A stretch of 27,747 nucleotides of DNA from Thermomucor indicae-seudaticae (GCA_000787465.1 JSYX01000472.1:1-27747); one strand, 5' to 3'. Positions 10,063 through 19,547 are shown, counted from the first letter of the stretch. Made by a program: numbers and translations. Notes: generated by a model from the sequence alone, not told the origin.

Positions 10063-10980
10063 GATTTACGGAACAATTTATTTCGGTGAAAAAAGAGTAT
10101 GTAGTGCAGTAATCCGCAAATGATGTATGCAGTTAAAATGGTTGGAGACTGGACTGGGGGTGGTGAGGGGGTATCGGATAAAGGTTAACCTCTGGATCTC
10201 CACGTTTGAAGGCTTGGGAATCATGGGTTTTGAGAGTCTTCAGTTGATTCGATACTGTCTGCTATACAGTGCCCGCGCGATATATCAATAGAGATCCGTA
10301 GCGAAAAAAGGCGATCGTTCTATCAAGAATATCGTCATACCAACTAGGCATATGCCTGCAAAAAGGAAATCCGTGATTGCTGAGGTCGATCGGTATAGCG
10401 AGAATATTCATTTATCAAGTATCGATATATTGCGCGGCTACTGTAGTAAGCAGCTTGGACGTAAGATGATTCGTAATACACTCGTAGCAACAATGACAGA
10501 ATCTTCAATCAAAAGTTGTCGGGCTATTTGCAAGTAGTGTTTTACCTCCATTTAAAGCCTGCTTTAAGAAGGATTTACGGTGACATTTGCACAGTGACAT
10601 AAACCTTATACGCTACAGAAAACTTGTTTACGCGTTCGACTAGCTCCTCAATCAAGATCTTAACGCCATTAATGATAACCGGAGCATCCTGTCGAACAAA
10701 AGTGGCCGCTAAACGGGCTCAATTTCTGCATGCGTCGCAAATGGCGCCAAAGGAATCGCGGAAAACCGCCAAAAAGTATGTAGCATCTTTCGAGTTCGCA
10801 TGCATCTAGCAAAAATGTGTTCCCAGATACCTTACAAAAGACTAACAATAAATACGGCGAGTTTCTGAAGGATCCTTGTTTAACTTGCTACTAAGTAGTG
10901 TCTTAAACATTGCTCATTCACTTACTCAGTGCGTGTTAAGTATTATGCGTCCTAACAGATGAAAATAGTCAGCATGACTA
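10063..10980. other. Promoter side of the F-box gene and unannotated spacer up to the transposon
   Basis: The first 200-300 bases would hold the F-box gene promoter. Beyond that I see only short open frames (10352-10537 and 10624-10809, plus strand) that match no family and lack splice partners. The right boundary is the TA duplication at 10979-10980 next to the transposon end. Confidence 0.4.
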
Positions 10981-11015
10981 CAGTGCCCTACCCAAAAAAA
11001 TGCAAAAATCCCCGA
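10981..11015 (+). repeat. Left terminal inverted repeat of the Tc1 element
   Basis: It begins CAGTGCCCTACCCAAAAAAA and ends CCCCGA at 11015. It pairs with the right end, apart from one A/C-run indel and a few changes in the inner T/C run. Confidence 0.9.
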
Positions 11016-11187
11016 TCCAGCCTTGAAAATTCAGTACACCAACAACTTCTCTCTTATATGAGCAACGACAAAACTATACGATAATGACCATCTTTTGCAT
11101 TCATCCATATTACGAGTATGTTTATTTTAAGCACAAGCAAAAAGTTTGAAAATTTATATATAAAAATAGGTGGGAAACGGGGCTTTA

Positions 11188-12189
11188 TTACCAGCGGGTA
11201 CTTCCACCCTTTGCCTTGAGAACTGCATTAATGCGCTCTGGCATACTGTCGATCAAATGGTTCCATCTTTCTTCTGTAAATTCTCTCCAAATGTCTTTTA
11301 ACACCACCTCAAGTTCAGCCTTGCTTTTATATTCTGATCTGCGATTTTGAACAGCATCTTTCATCTGTTTCCACAAGTTCTCGATCGGGTTGAGGTCCGG
11401 TAATTGTGGCGGCCATTCCAAACTCTTCACCCCATGAAGCTCCCTCCATTTCTTAGCGGCCTTTCCTCTGTGTGTTGGAGCACCATCTTCCATGAGTGTC
11501 GCGTCAGGCACCTCTTCCAAAAAGCGCCGGAGAAGGCCCTCGTAGACTTGACTTACGAAGTCGGGAGTGGTACGTCTACTCGAGTCACCTACGACCAATT
11601 CCGACTTCTTTCCATGGGCGATGGCACCCCAGACCATCACAGAGGATCGGCCACCTTTGAATGTCGGGGCGAGACAATCTTCAAGATAGGCTTCATCAGC
11701 CGCACGCCAAACCCGGACCACACGCGAATTCTTCCCGATTTCGAAGGATGCTTCATCTGTCCAGATGACCTTCTTCCACATATCGATTGTCCAGTCTTTG
11801 TGCGCCTTCGCAAACTGGCGTCTTCTCTCCTTATGCTCCTTCTTCAGAAATGGCTTCTTCGCACCTCGGCTGTTTATTCCCTCACTATGCAACGTTCTGC
11901 GCACAGTCGAGGTCGAGACATTTGTCGGCACGCCGTTCGTGATCTCCTGCAGCGTGGCGCGTCGTTCTTTTTTGACAGCTCTCTTGAGAGACCGTACGTC
12001 CCGTGCGTTTAGCTTTTTGGGTCGTCCGGAGCCTTTGGGCCTCTCTACGGTGCCTCTTTGTTTAAAATTTGCAATCGTTCTGTAGACCGCAGAAAGGTTT
12101 GCCCCAGTTTCTTCGCTGATTTTCTTCGCACTCCAGCCTGCTTTATGGAAAGTAACGATAGTGTGCTTTTCTTGAGTGGTAAGAGCCAT
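11188..12189 (-). CDS. Tc1-family transposase (DD34E)
   Basis: A single uninterrupted minus-strand frame encodes 333 aa, normal for Tc1 transposases (about 330-350). Residues 1-50 form the first helix-turn-helix ('IVTFHKAGWSAKKISEETG'). A GRPKKL AT-hook-like motif lies at about 56-61, and a second helix-turn-helix extends to about residue 115. The catalytic triad is visible: Asp in 'VIWTDEASF', Asp in 'LMEDGAPTH' and Glu in 'PDLNPIENLW', with 34 residues between the second Asp and the Glu. The protein would bind the 35-bp terminal repeats and move the element by cut-and-paste into TA sites. No frameshift or stop is present, so the copy may be active. Confidence 0.95.
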   Translation of the reverse strand: MALTTQEKHTIVTFHKAGWSAKKISEETGANLSAVYRTIANFKQRGTVERPKGSGRPKKLNARDVRSLKRAVKKERRATLQEITNGVPTNVSTSTVRRTLHSEGINSRGAKKPFLKKEHKERRRQFAKAHKDWTIDMWKKVIWTDEASFEIGKNSRVVRVWRAADEAYLEDCLAPTFKGGRSSVMVWGAIAHGKKSELVVGDSSRRTTPDFVSQVYEGLLRRFLEEVPDATLMEDGAPTHRGKAAKKWRELHGVKSLEWPPQLPDLNPIENLWKQMKDAVQNRRSEYKSKAELEVVLKDIWREFTEERWNHLIDSMPERINAVLKAKGGSTRW

Positions 12190-12283
12190 TGGATACGCAA
12201 AATAAAGGTAGGTTAATTAGAAGCGAAAAAGAGAAAAACGCGTTCAAAAATGGACATTAGTTTTCTTTTTTATTTCATGCGCG

Positions 12284-12318
12284 TCGGGAAAATTTTTGCA
12301 TTTTTTGGTAGGGCACTG
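12284..12318 (-). repeat. Right terminal inverted repeat of the Tc1 element
   Basis: Read on the minus strand it begins CAGTGCCCTACCAAAAAATG and ends TTTTCCCGA at 12284. It is the mate of the left repeat and is followed outward by TA at 12319-12320. Confidence 0.9.
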
Positions 12319-12550
12319 TACATCATGATGATGATTTTTGTGCTGTAGTCCGGATAAAAGAGAAGCAGAACAGGTTTATACATAACATTCTTGACGCGTA
12401 CTCTGCGTGCCAAGCATTTACCAGCAAGTTTTGGTCGTAGCCTTTTGTTGTGGTCCGAAACAGCACCAGAAAACGGGCTTGTGACTTTAGTGTGGTACTG
12501 CAGCATTGAGGAAATTCTCTCCGAGGCTCACTCCTCTCTTTTCCAAACTC

Positions 12551-13651
12551 ATGGACTCTGTGTCTTACCACGACGCCTGCCGTGCACTCGTGACAGAATA
12601 TCTCTTGCACAATTGCTACAAAAATACCGCGAAAGCCTTCCTTAATGAGAACAGGAAACTAGATGCATGCGATGAACTACCCTTGAAACTATCAAACGGC
12701 AATGGTGTCAGTAAGCGGAAAAATCCAGTCAATGCAGGTAAAGACAATAACCCCTCTCCCATTCCAATTTTGCTACATAATGTCGTGTATCACGCGGGGC
12801 GACATGGCGTGTTACGAGTGCTGCTGGCAAGGTTCCTAACTCATATGGGTAATTGTAACATCATGCATAGATGATATGGACATTGACGAAGAGCACGGGC
12901 ATACATGCAATGGAGGTGAGAGGACTGCGTGTTAAGATTTCTAAAAACAAGGTGTACTTACGATCGTTTGATTCCGACAAAGCGATCAAAGATCAGTTAT
13001 GGACTTTGTTAGATGCACGAAAAGGTCCAAGTCACAGCACCTTCAGCAAGAGATGTTATTATTGTTGCTAACGTTCCAAGTAACTATAGAACTATATGAT
13101 GCTATAACGAAGGGAGATATAGCTCGAGCTTTTGAATTGATTGAACAACATTTTCCAGCACTCGCCAGCCATGATGCGCAGATATCATCATCAGTAGAGC
13201 CAATGGCGCTGGAGTACCCAGTAGACCCCTCCCACATGCAGTATATCGTCTTCAAGTTACGGTGTCAACAATTCATCGAAATTGTGCGGTCATCGAATGG
13301 TGTAGATGCCATTCAGTTCGCTCGGAAGCATCTCCAATGGGGACATAAGGAATATCCAGAAATGGCACAAGAAGTTTCATCGCTCATTGCATATAACGAT
13401 CCAGCAAATTCCGACTGTGGCCATTTATTAAGTCAGGAACGGCGGCAACAGCTCGCCGACGAAGTGAATGCCGTTGTGTTGGGTAATGTTCAGAATACAA
13501 GCTGTGCGGATATGTGTCTCATTTTTTTATGATAGCCCTTTCCAACTTGCGGCCAGAGACGTCATTGGAGCGATTATCGAAGCAGTTACAACTCGTTAAT
13601 GCTGAACTTGACCGTTTTCGCTCAGAAGAACGCGAAAAATCCTCAACATAG
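12551..13651 (+). CDS. LisH-CTLH-CRA protein (GID/CTLH ubiquitin ligase complex class, RanBPM/GID8-like)
   Basis: Five exons: 12551-12737, 12871-12915, 12983-13024, 13090-13482 and 13536-13651 (about 260 aa). All join in phase. The LisH motif is at the start ('CRALVTEYLLHNCYKNTAKAF'), followed by an acidic linker, a CTLH motif ('RKELYDAITKGDIARAFELI' and following) and a CRA region ('YIVFKLRCQQFIEIVRSS', 'VSSLIAYNDP', then 'RRQQLADEVNAVVL'). The end ('TSLERLSKQLQLVNAELDRF') fits RanBPM-type proteins. Such proteins scaffold the GID/CTLH E3 ligase, which degrades gluconeogenic enzymes in yeast. The SPRY domain of RanBPM is absent. Two details are less certain: the start of exon 3 (12983 or 12992) and the weak GTCCAA donor at 13025. 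The LisH start is the first ATG that fits the domain. Confidence 0.8.
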
Positions 13652-13895
13652 CTCATCACTACTCTCTCTATCCTTCATGTAATCTTCGATCATTCCCGCC
13701 CTTTTTTTGCATGTCACAAGGTAAATCTGCGACCATCCTGTCTGTCCTTCCTTTTCTCCCTTCAACCCGTCCAAGCGTCGCCGTCGCCGTCGTCGTTCTT
13801 CAAGCTGAAACATGTACATAAAATAGAGGACTAACGTTGTCAGACCGTTTATTCTGCGTGTTTACACATGTGTCTTTGCTGACATGGCATAGCAT

Positions 13896-14348
13896 TTATT
13901 TGACTTCATTGACGGAAAGAGCTGGATATGAAAGCAATAGTTAATAAACCCAAACATGGACTGCTAAGTAGAACTTCGATCACAACATACCAGGAGGAAG
14001 CGATTGTCTCAGCTTGTTGGCCTTCTGCTTGTCCTTGACGACGAGGGTGTAAAGGTAGCGCGAGCATCTGACCTTGAACTTGACAGAATCAGCATTCTTC
14101 TTGATGCGTGCAGCTACGGACATCGATTCCGATTAACATTGCGAACTTTTATTTGAATGCAAAACAACGTACACTTGGCGTCCTTTCTGCGGGCAATTTC
14201 AAGGAATTGCTTAATGTCCTTAATTTGCTTAGGCTGCATCAAATGTTCGTTAGCGAAATTTTGACCGTCATTTCTCTTCCTTTCCATATCCATTCATCCA
14301 TCCATCCATCCGTTTAATTTTGAATGAGAGATAGGAATGCATTACCAT
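13896..14348 (-). CDS. RPL38: 60S ribosomal protein eL38
   Basis: Four exons on the minus strand: 14346-14348 (ATG only), 14173-14233, 13991-14113 and 13896-13921. The introns are 112, 59 and 69 nt. The model gives 70 aa, the exact family length. The sequence contains '[17 protein letters not shown]', '[20 protein letters not shown]' and '[18 protein letters not shown]', closely matching eL38 throughout. It is a small structural protein of the large ribosomal subunit. The ATG-only first exon is supported by GTAATG directly after ATG, a CTAAC branch site about 20 nt before GATGCAG, and restoration of the conserved Met-Pro-Lys start. A retained-ATG alternative (Met-Gln-Pro-Lys at 14239) is possible but fits less well. 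Intron 1 carries a TCCA microsatellite. Confidence 0.93.
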
Positions 14349-14694
14349 AGCTGCTACACGCTATAAGGTAAGAAAGAGGGAGGACAGACTTTACGATCCG
14401 GGTCTTGCTCAATGGTTTCCCCGTCCCCCCCCAATTCGATATTGGGGGTCCAGTATCATGCGGAGCCCTAAAGTGGTTGATCTGTATCAATGCAACATGG
14501 CAGGATTTCTTCACTCATTGTAAACATTGAGAAACTATTGAACAAGTAATAATGTTTCGTGTACAGCAAAACATGTATAAATTCTACCTGGAGCTATCCA
14601 GAGAAATTCAAATACCTCTAGAATTTTCACTATATCTTCCAGCGAAACTAATCAATCAAAGAAGCGATCTCAGCGATACCCAGAGGCCGGAATG
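14349..14694. promoter_or_regulatory. RPL38 promoter side and spacer
   Basis: This is the 5' flank of the minus-strand RPL38 gene. It contains the stem-loop listed separately. The rest, including an 85-codon plus-strand frame starting at 14552 that runs into the transposase relic, matches nothing I recognise. Confidence 0.4.
14428..14448. repeat. Perfect 8-bp inverted repeat with 5-nt loop upstream of RPL38
   Basis: The plus strand reads CCCCCAAT-TCGAT-ATTGGGGG, an exact hairpin or dyad 80-100 bp upstream of the RPL38 start codon. It also carries two inverted CCAAT-like cores (CCAAT/ATTGG), so it could be a binding site for a CCAAT-box (HAP) complex. That role is inference. Confidence 0.5.
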
Positions 14695-15050
14695 CCTGAT
14701 GGTGCCATCGAGAAACGCTTTCGCTTTGTCTTGGACATGCAGGGTCAAAGTGTGGCATAAAGGTACAATTGCACTTTTGTCGACGAACAAGGCTTCAATC
14801 TTTGGCTGACACGCGCACAAGTTCGTTCCAAAAAGTTGTCAACCTACCTATGTTGTCGTCTCTAAGCAGCTTGATAAAAAGCTTGCCGTTATTGGTGCTA
14901 TCTCGCACTTGGGACCTCTGATGTTCAAGGGTCAAATGGGCGGCATCAAATCCGAAGTATTCGCCGGTTTCCTCAGCCGTTTGCTGGGCCATGATCGATG
15001 CCTTGAATTTGCCGCCGCAAGTCATCATCATGGATAACACACGTCTGTTG
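14695..15050 (+). pseudogene. Decayed DDE transposase (IS630/Tc1-mariner superfamily) relic
   Basis: Three blocks of a DDE transposase lie in order in shifted frames. The first, from 14695, has 'KRFRFVLDMQGQSV', an in-frame TAA at 14758, and then the first-aspartate block 'FVDEQGFNLWLTRA' with Asp at 14782-14784. The second, after a +1 shift (from 14843), reads 'YVVVSKQLDKKLAVIGAISH' and continues to about 14985. The third, after another +1 shift (from 14991), contains 'MIDALNLPPQVIIMDN', the second-aspartate block (Asp at 15033-15035). The third acidic block (NPIE-like) was not found. One premature stop and two frameshifts make it non-functional. It is a different family from the intact element at 10981-12318. 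Confidence 0.7.
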
Positions 15051-15837
15051 ACAAGACCAAGGATATCGGTACCGTTTCTTTTCGAAAATGAAAGGGCAAG
15101 ACCATTGACAGGACGCGAAAAGAAATGGCAAGCAAGACAAAGACAGAAACAGAATACATCGGCCAAGAAACTCGGTGAACTCGTAAATTGTTCTACGCAA
15201 ACCGAACAGGTTGAAGCCTCGACTCATCATATGAAGGAACTCCATATTAATTAAGTGTCTCTAATAAAGATCTGTCACTTAGTCATGTTTACTTTTTCAA
15301 TATGAGCGTTTTTAAACAAGTTAGTGATGAACTTACGACTCCTTAAGTGAAGCAAAGGTAGGGCCGTACGTACTGTATCTGGCACCAGGGGATCTCATAT
15401 TAAGCTCGGTCTTCGGTCTCACGAGAGCACTGTTGTATGCTACACGGCTTGCATAAACTGACTTTACAGGACAGTACAACCTGACCAAATTGGTTAACAA
15501 CCGGTTCCAGATCAATTGAGCATTTTCCTCAAATTAGTTTGAAACCTGGCCCACACAAATCGAGGCCGTGCGTTTCAGAAAAGTATATGCCGTACCCTCA
15601 ACCAGAAACCTTAGCAAATATTACGTATGTTTTACTACCAAATACGATATAGAAGGTCTCAGTCATTTAGAAAGAATGGTTTCCATGCTGGATACTTAGC
15701 CACCAAGGCACTGAAACCGCCCGAGGAAAATAAACAGAAACTTGATTGTTTATTCCTAATGCACCATAAAAATTTGATCTTTACTTTTTTCTCTTGAATT
15801 TATTTTTTCCCTCGAAAAGTTTACTCTTGAAACAAAC
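15051..15837. other. Spacer with transposon-derived remnant and GH17 promoter side
   Basis: The plus-strand frame carrying the last relic block stays open to 15254 but its later part matches nothing I recognise. A 60-codon minus-strand frame (15333-15515) is also unidentified. The final 150-200 bases upstream of 15838 would hold the GH17 promoter. I see no further gene. Confidence 0.35.
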
Positions 15838-17064
15838 ATGCGACAACCTGACAATTTCTACTATTCTCCTAGTGATAGAAGCTGCAGTAAGCAAACGTTC
15901 CCCTGTATCAAGGGATGCGTCGGTTTGGCTTTGGCCGTGATTGTCGTCGGTATGGTGATGCTTGCCAACGCGCCGTGGAATTTCCAAGGTCCTGGTGGTG
16001 ACAAGCCTGGAGGCATCTTGCCAAACGCGACCAACGTGACAACCATTGTCCCTGATCCCCTCCTGACACGATCCTTTTACGGGATTGATTATACTCCCCA
16101 CGGAAGCCAGTTTGACCAGAGTTGCAATGTGACTCAAGGGGACGTGATTGAAGATCTCAAGGTCCTTTCGCAACTGACGTCACGCGTCCGACTCTACGGG
16201 ATGGATTGCAACCAAGCCGAGTACGTGCTTCAAGGCATCCAGACACTCAAGCTGGACATGGGCGTCTTGCTGACGGTGTGGGTGGATGGGAACATGACCA
16301 CCTACGGTCGACAGAACGACACGCTTTTCAAGGTTGTGAAAAAGTTTGGCCCCAGCCATATTCTGGGCGTGTCCGTTGGTAATGAAGGTATATATTGTAA
16401 AATCCACCAACCCTAGGAAGTGTTACTAAAAAAGGTGATTGACATAGCCGTTTTCCGGCGTCAGATCACGGCAAAAGCCCTCGTTGGCTTGATCAAGGAC
16501 GTCAGGGCGCATCTGACCAAGATGGGATACCCGGAAATCCCAGTGTACACGACCGAGATCGAGGATCTCGATCACTTGATCCCGGAGGAAGACGCTGTGC
16601 TGGACAATGTCCATCCGTTCTTTGCCGGCGCGCTGCCCCAGGATGCCGCCAACTGGACGTGGCAGTACTTTTACAACGTGGATCAATATCCCACGATGGA
16701 GCTCGCGCGTGCCCGCGGTTTGGCGGCGACCCAAGCCAAGCCGGCCATCATCAGCGAGATCGGCTGGCCAACTTTCCCGGCCGAACGCCGGATCATGGGT
16801 GCTGTCCCCTCGGTCGAGAATCAGCAGATTCTTTTGGACACCTTCGTCTGCGAGGCAAACCGACGGGGGCTGCCATACTTTTGGTTTGAGTTCAAAGATC
16901 AGCCCTGGAAAGCGTCATTGTTTAACGAGACCCGCGAAGCTTTCTGGGGCCTGTTCGACAAGGACCGGCAACTCAAGCCAGCGAGGTTGCCAAACTGCAC
17001 GCTGCCGGCCTGGAAGGTTGGGGACAGAAGCGTGCCCCAACCAAAGCCGCTTGGAGACTCTTAG
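15838..17064 (+). CDS. Membrane-anchored GH17 family endo-beta-1,3-glucanase / glucanosyltransferase
   Basis: Two exons, 15838-16387 and 16448-17064, with a 60-nt intron (GTATAT...ATAG), giving 388 aa. Residues 1-26 are a short cytoplasmic tail and residues about 27-45 a single hydrophobic segment, so the protein is probably a type II membrane protein with its catalytic domain outside. The GH17 barrel starts at 'FYGIDYTPHG'. The acid/base glutamate is Glu183 in 'GVSVGNE', at the splice junction, and the nucleophile is Glu287 in 'IISEIGWPTF'. Several N-glycosylation sequons follow the anchor (NAT, NVT, NMT, NDT). Enzymes of this family cleave or remodel beta-1,3-glucan in the fungal wall. The start is the first ATG and gives the expected tail plus anchor. 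A long pyrimidine tract and AATAAA follow the stop. Confidence 0.92.
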
Positions 17065-17312
17065 GTCTTCGTCTCTTTCTCTTCCTCTCTCCCTCTCCCT
17101 CTCTTCCTTTCTTCCTTTCTTCCTCTCTTCTTCTCTTTTTCTTGTTCCTTTTTCTTCTTTTTATTAATAAAAAAATGTATCTTTATCATTTTGATTTTTT
17201 ATTGCAGTTTGTCGTCTTTCTTTTTTCTTTTTAAGTTATCATGCTCATTTCGTTTTTTTATATTTTAATTAATAATCTATTATTGTATTAATTAATAATT
17301 AAAGAAGCATGA
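17065..17312. terminator. Shared 3' region of convergent GH17 and COX18 genes
   Basis: A plus-strand pyrimidine tract runs from about 17071 to 17163 and is followed by ATTAATAAAAAAATG, with an AATAAA polyadenylation-type signal, and then an A/T-rich stretch containing inverted TTAATTAATAAT/ATTAATTAATAAT-like repeats (about 17265-17300). The arrangement suits 3'-end formation for both converging transcripts. No gene is visible here. Confidence 0.5.
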
Positions 17313-18349
17313 TTACGATGATGTCAATGAATGATTTGCGATCGAAAAGTATGGCTTTTTCTGTGGTAACGGAGGCAACTTTAACTTTTGTCGTACAAAA
17401 GGCGATCGGAAAGCCACATTCTGCACGACGCTATACCAACTTGAAGTGCACCAGTACAAGCCTATAGCCATTGGCGCATATGCAGCGATGGGAACAAATG
17501 CAATGGACACACAACGGAAAAAGTTGGTGATGAATTTCTGCGCAGTGCTTTGCTGACCTCTCGCGAACCATGCATTGAGCTATAAAGAAATACACTCTAT
17601 TAGAACCACATGAAATCATCCTCTGAGTTATTATCAATACCTCAACATTAATAAGATTACCAGCACCTATTAGTAATGGAAAAGTCCAGGTGGGATCTGG
17701 AAGCGTTAGATCAGTGACCCATCCAAAGCCTCCTTGACTCAATCCTTTTAAAGGTGATCCAGCCGGTTCATCGAACCAGGGAAGCGCAAGGCCGGTCATG
17801 TGGCGCAGGGTGAGTGACATGGATATAAAGAGGGGCATTTGAACATAGGGTAACAGAAATAACTTCCATCGCTGACAACCGTAGTGTGCATATACTTCTT
17901 TCACCTTACGACGGTACTTGACAAATAACCCATCAGTGAGTGCTCTTTCTCTTTCTTATTATTCTTCTACAAACCTGTTTCTGAAGTTCTGCGTCGTACT
18001 GTTGGTAAGACCAATTCGCTTTCTTGGATTCGGTCGCCACAGACGTTTTCAGGGCCGCTGCCCAGCTTTGCACAAGAGGCGCTAGCTCAATCATGCGTCC
18101 CACAATGCGTTGCTGATAAATGGCGATGGGAAGCGTCATGCTAGTCCGAAGAATACACGTGGCTCCGAGTATGGTGGCCCACCAGGGCAGGCCAGTGTTG
18201 GCAATCGTTTCAAGAAGCGATTCGTTGGCGGCCAAGACAGCAGGCATGGCAGCATCAAGTCGGCTGTCAGTAACAGCGATGGTCTCTACCCTTTCTCTTC
18301 GTCTACATGCAATCACGGACCGTGCAGCGATTCGTGGCAAACGCACCAT
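17313..18349 (-). CDS. COX18: Mitochondrial inner-membrane insertase COX18 (Oxa1/YidC family)
   Basis: Three exons on the minus strand: 17975-18349, 17641-17916 and 17313-17579 (125+92+88 codons, 305 aa). The introns are 58 and 61 nt and both fall between codons. The N-terminus is Arg-rich and lacks acidic residues over the first 18 positions, as in a mitochondrial presequence. The Oxa1/YidC core begins at 'TGLPWWATILGATCILRTSM' and continues with 'WKLFLLPYVQMPLFISMSL', 'FGWVTDLTLPDP' and 'GNLINVELNAWFARGQ'. The 'NLINVE' block and short C-terminus favour COX18 over OXA1. COX18 exports the C-terminal domain of Cox2 across the inner membrane during cytochrome c oxidase assembly. The start codon is 114 bp from that of the divergent adenosyltransferase. 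Confidence 0.85.
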
Positions 18350-18463
18350 TTGGCTTTAAAGGAAAAAAGCAAATGGTCTCCATTAGTGACTGTCCGGGTC
18401 TGACGCGGGTCAACTAGAATCTCATTTAGAAACGTTTCTCTCTCTTTCCGTTTCAATTGAAGC
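18350..18463. promoter_or_regulatory. Bidirectional promoter between COX18 and the cobalamin adenosyltransferase gene
   Basis: Only 114 bp separate the two start codons, so the genes must share a promoter region. It contains a short dyad, TGACGCGGGTCA (18401-18412; TGAC and GTCA arms), and a pyrimidine-rich tract (18435-18454) just before the adenosyltransferase ATG. No clear TATA box is seen. Confidence 0.6.
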
Positions 18464-19471
18464 ATGAAGATTTACACAAAGACAGGAGACAAGGGTTGGC
18501 AATGGGACGAATCTCTGATTGGGACAATGGATTGAATTGGAGAAAATGTCACAGGCACTTCGAGTTTGTACAATGGCGAACGCCGTGACAAGGACGACGT
18601 GATATTTGAAGCATTAGGTAAACAAATAAGTAAATAAACAAACAGACATCAAAGAGACTCGCGACAGAATGTTCTAAACAACACATCAGGCACCACGGAT
18701 GAATTAACTTCACATCTTGGGTACAAACCAAACCTCTTTTTGGTATCTGTTCTTGTTCCTAACGGAAAAGTCTCAAAGTCTTGCGTTAGAGTTTTGCGAA
18801 GAAGCACAACTAAATGGATTATGCGATCAATTGCAATGGGTAAAGACTGCTTTTGTTCTTTTTATAAGTGGCAGCATTTTAAACTATCCTGAGGGCAGAT
18901 TCAATGTCGTCTACAGGACGTCGGCTCCAACATCGCGACCCCTCGTGAGACTTCAAATGAAACTAGATTGGGTAAGAACTTTGATAAACATTTCTTGCCA
19001 GACTTTCTCGAATTACGATCAAATTATAAGCTCGTACCGGGTTTGATGAAGATGGTCAACACGTGGCACAGTTGGAACGGTGGATAGATGAGATGGATAC
19101 TGAGCTGCCACGACTTACCCAGTTTATATTACCGGTAAAAAAAAGGGCAATTTGTTTCCCGGGTGGGTTATGTCAGTGGTCATGGTAACTAATGGATAGT
19201 GTAAAAGTCTGGTGGACGAGCAAGCGCAAGCCTGCATGTTGCACGATGTGTCTGCCGCCGTGCAGAAAGACGAGTTCAGCCTTTGGTCCGGGACCGGATC
19301 TGTGATGAAAGCGCTGCGATCTTTATGAATAGGCAAGTCTCTGTGGAAGATTCTTGGAATGGATGTCATCTGACCAAGCACTATGTTAGATTGAGTGACT
19401 ACTTGTTTACTGCTGCAAGGTATGCGGCCATGAAGCAAGGCAAAACCGAGAAAACATACAAAAAACAATGA
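18464..19471 (+). CDS. MMAB: Cob(I)alamin adenosyltransferase, PduO/MMAB type
   Basis: Eight exons: 18464-18494, 18555-18617, 18690-18720, 18779-18839, 18899-18971, 19031-19134, 19208-19332 and 19390-19471 (189 aa). All phases agree. Family motifs appear in order: '[15 protein letters not shown]' (ATP-binding N-terminus), '[15 protein letters not shown]', '[15 protein letters not shown]', '[20 protein letters not shown]', '[10 protein letters not shown]' and the C-terminal '[19 protein letters not shown]'. The enzyme transfers the adenosyl group of ATP to cob(I)alamin, making the cofactor of methylmalonyl-CoA mutase. The last intron (19333-19389) starts with GC in the context AG|GCAAGT. The start Met lies directly on the conserved domain and an in-frame TGA sits two codons upstream, so no targeting leader is encoded unless an upstream exon exists. 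The first donor (GTTGGC) is weak but the join is exact. Confidence 0.93.
19333..19389 (+). other. GC-AG intron in the adenosyltransferase gene
   Basis: This 57-nt intron has the donor AG|GCAAGT, a CTGAC branch-like site near 19372 and the acceptor GTTAG. Joining AAT-AG to A-TTG-AGT restores the invariant Asn-Arg-Leu-Ser-Asp-Tyr. A GT donor four bases downstream (GTCTCT) would break the frame at the known acceptor. Confidence 0.85.
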
Positions 19472-19547
19472 TTGGCACTGAAAAGGGTTTAAGATCAATC
19501 GATCCCCTTTGCTTTTTCTCTCTTTCTCTCTTGGATACTCTATTGTC

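Larger units (their letters stand above)
10981..12318 (-). mobile_element. Complete Tc1-family DNA transposon (1,338 bp)
   Basis: The element is bounded by 35-bp inverted repeats beginning CAGTGCCCTACC at both ends and is flanked on each side by TA (10979-10980 and 12319-12320), the target-site duplication expected for the Tc1/mariner superfamily. It carries one intact transposase gene on the minus strand. Near-identical ends, an uninterrupted gene and a clean TA duplication suggest a recent insertion. It sits in the divergent intergenic gap between the F-box gene and the CTLH gene. Confidence 0.95.

Noticed and set aside
11404..12085. Plus-strand open frames opposite the Tc1 transposase
   Set aside because: They are antisense shadows of an intact transposase with a full catalytic triad.
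14795..15245. Minus-strand open frames across the transposase relic
   Set aside because: The recognisable DDE blocks are on the plus strand; the antisense frames have no family resemblance.
16426..16889. Open frames in other frames and on the opposite strand within GH17 exon 2
   Set aside because: The GH17 frame carries the conserved catalytic motifs; the others arise from high GC content in this exon.
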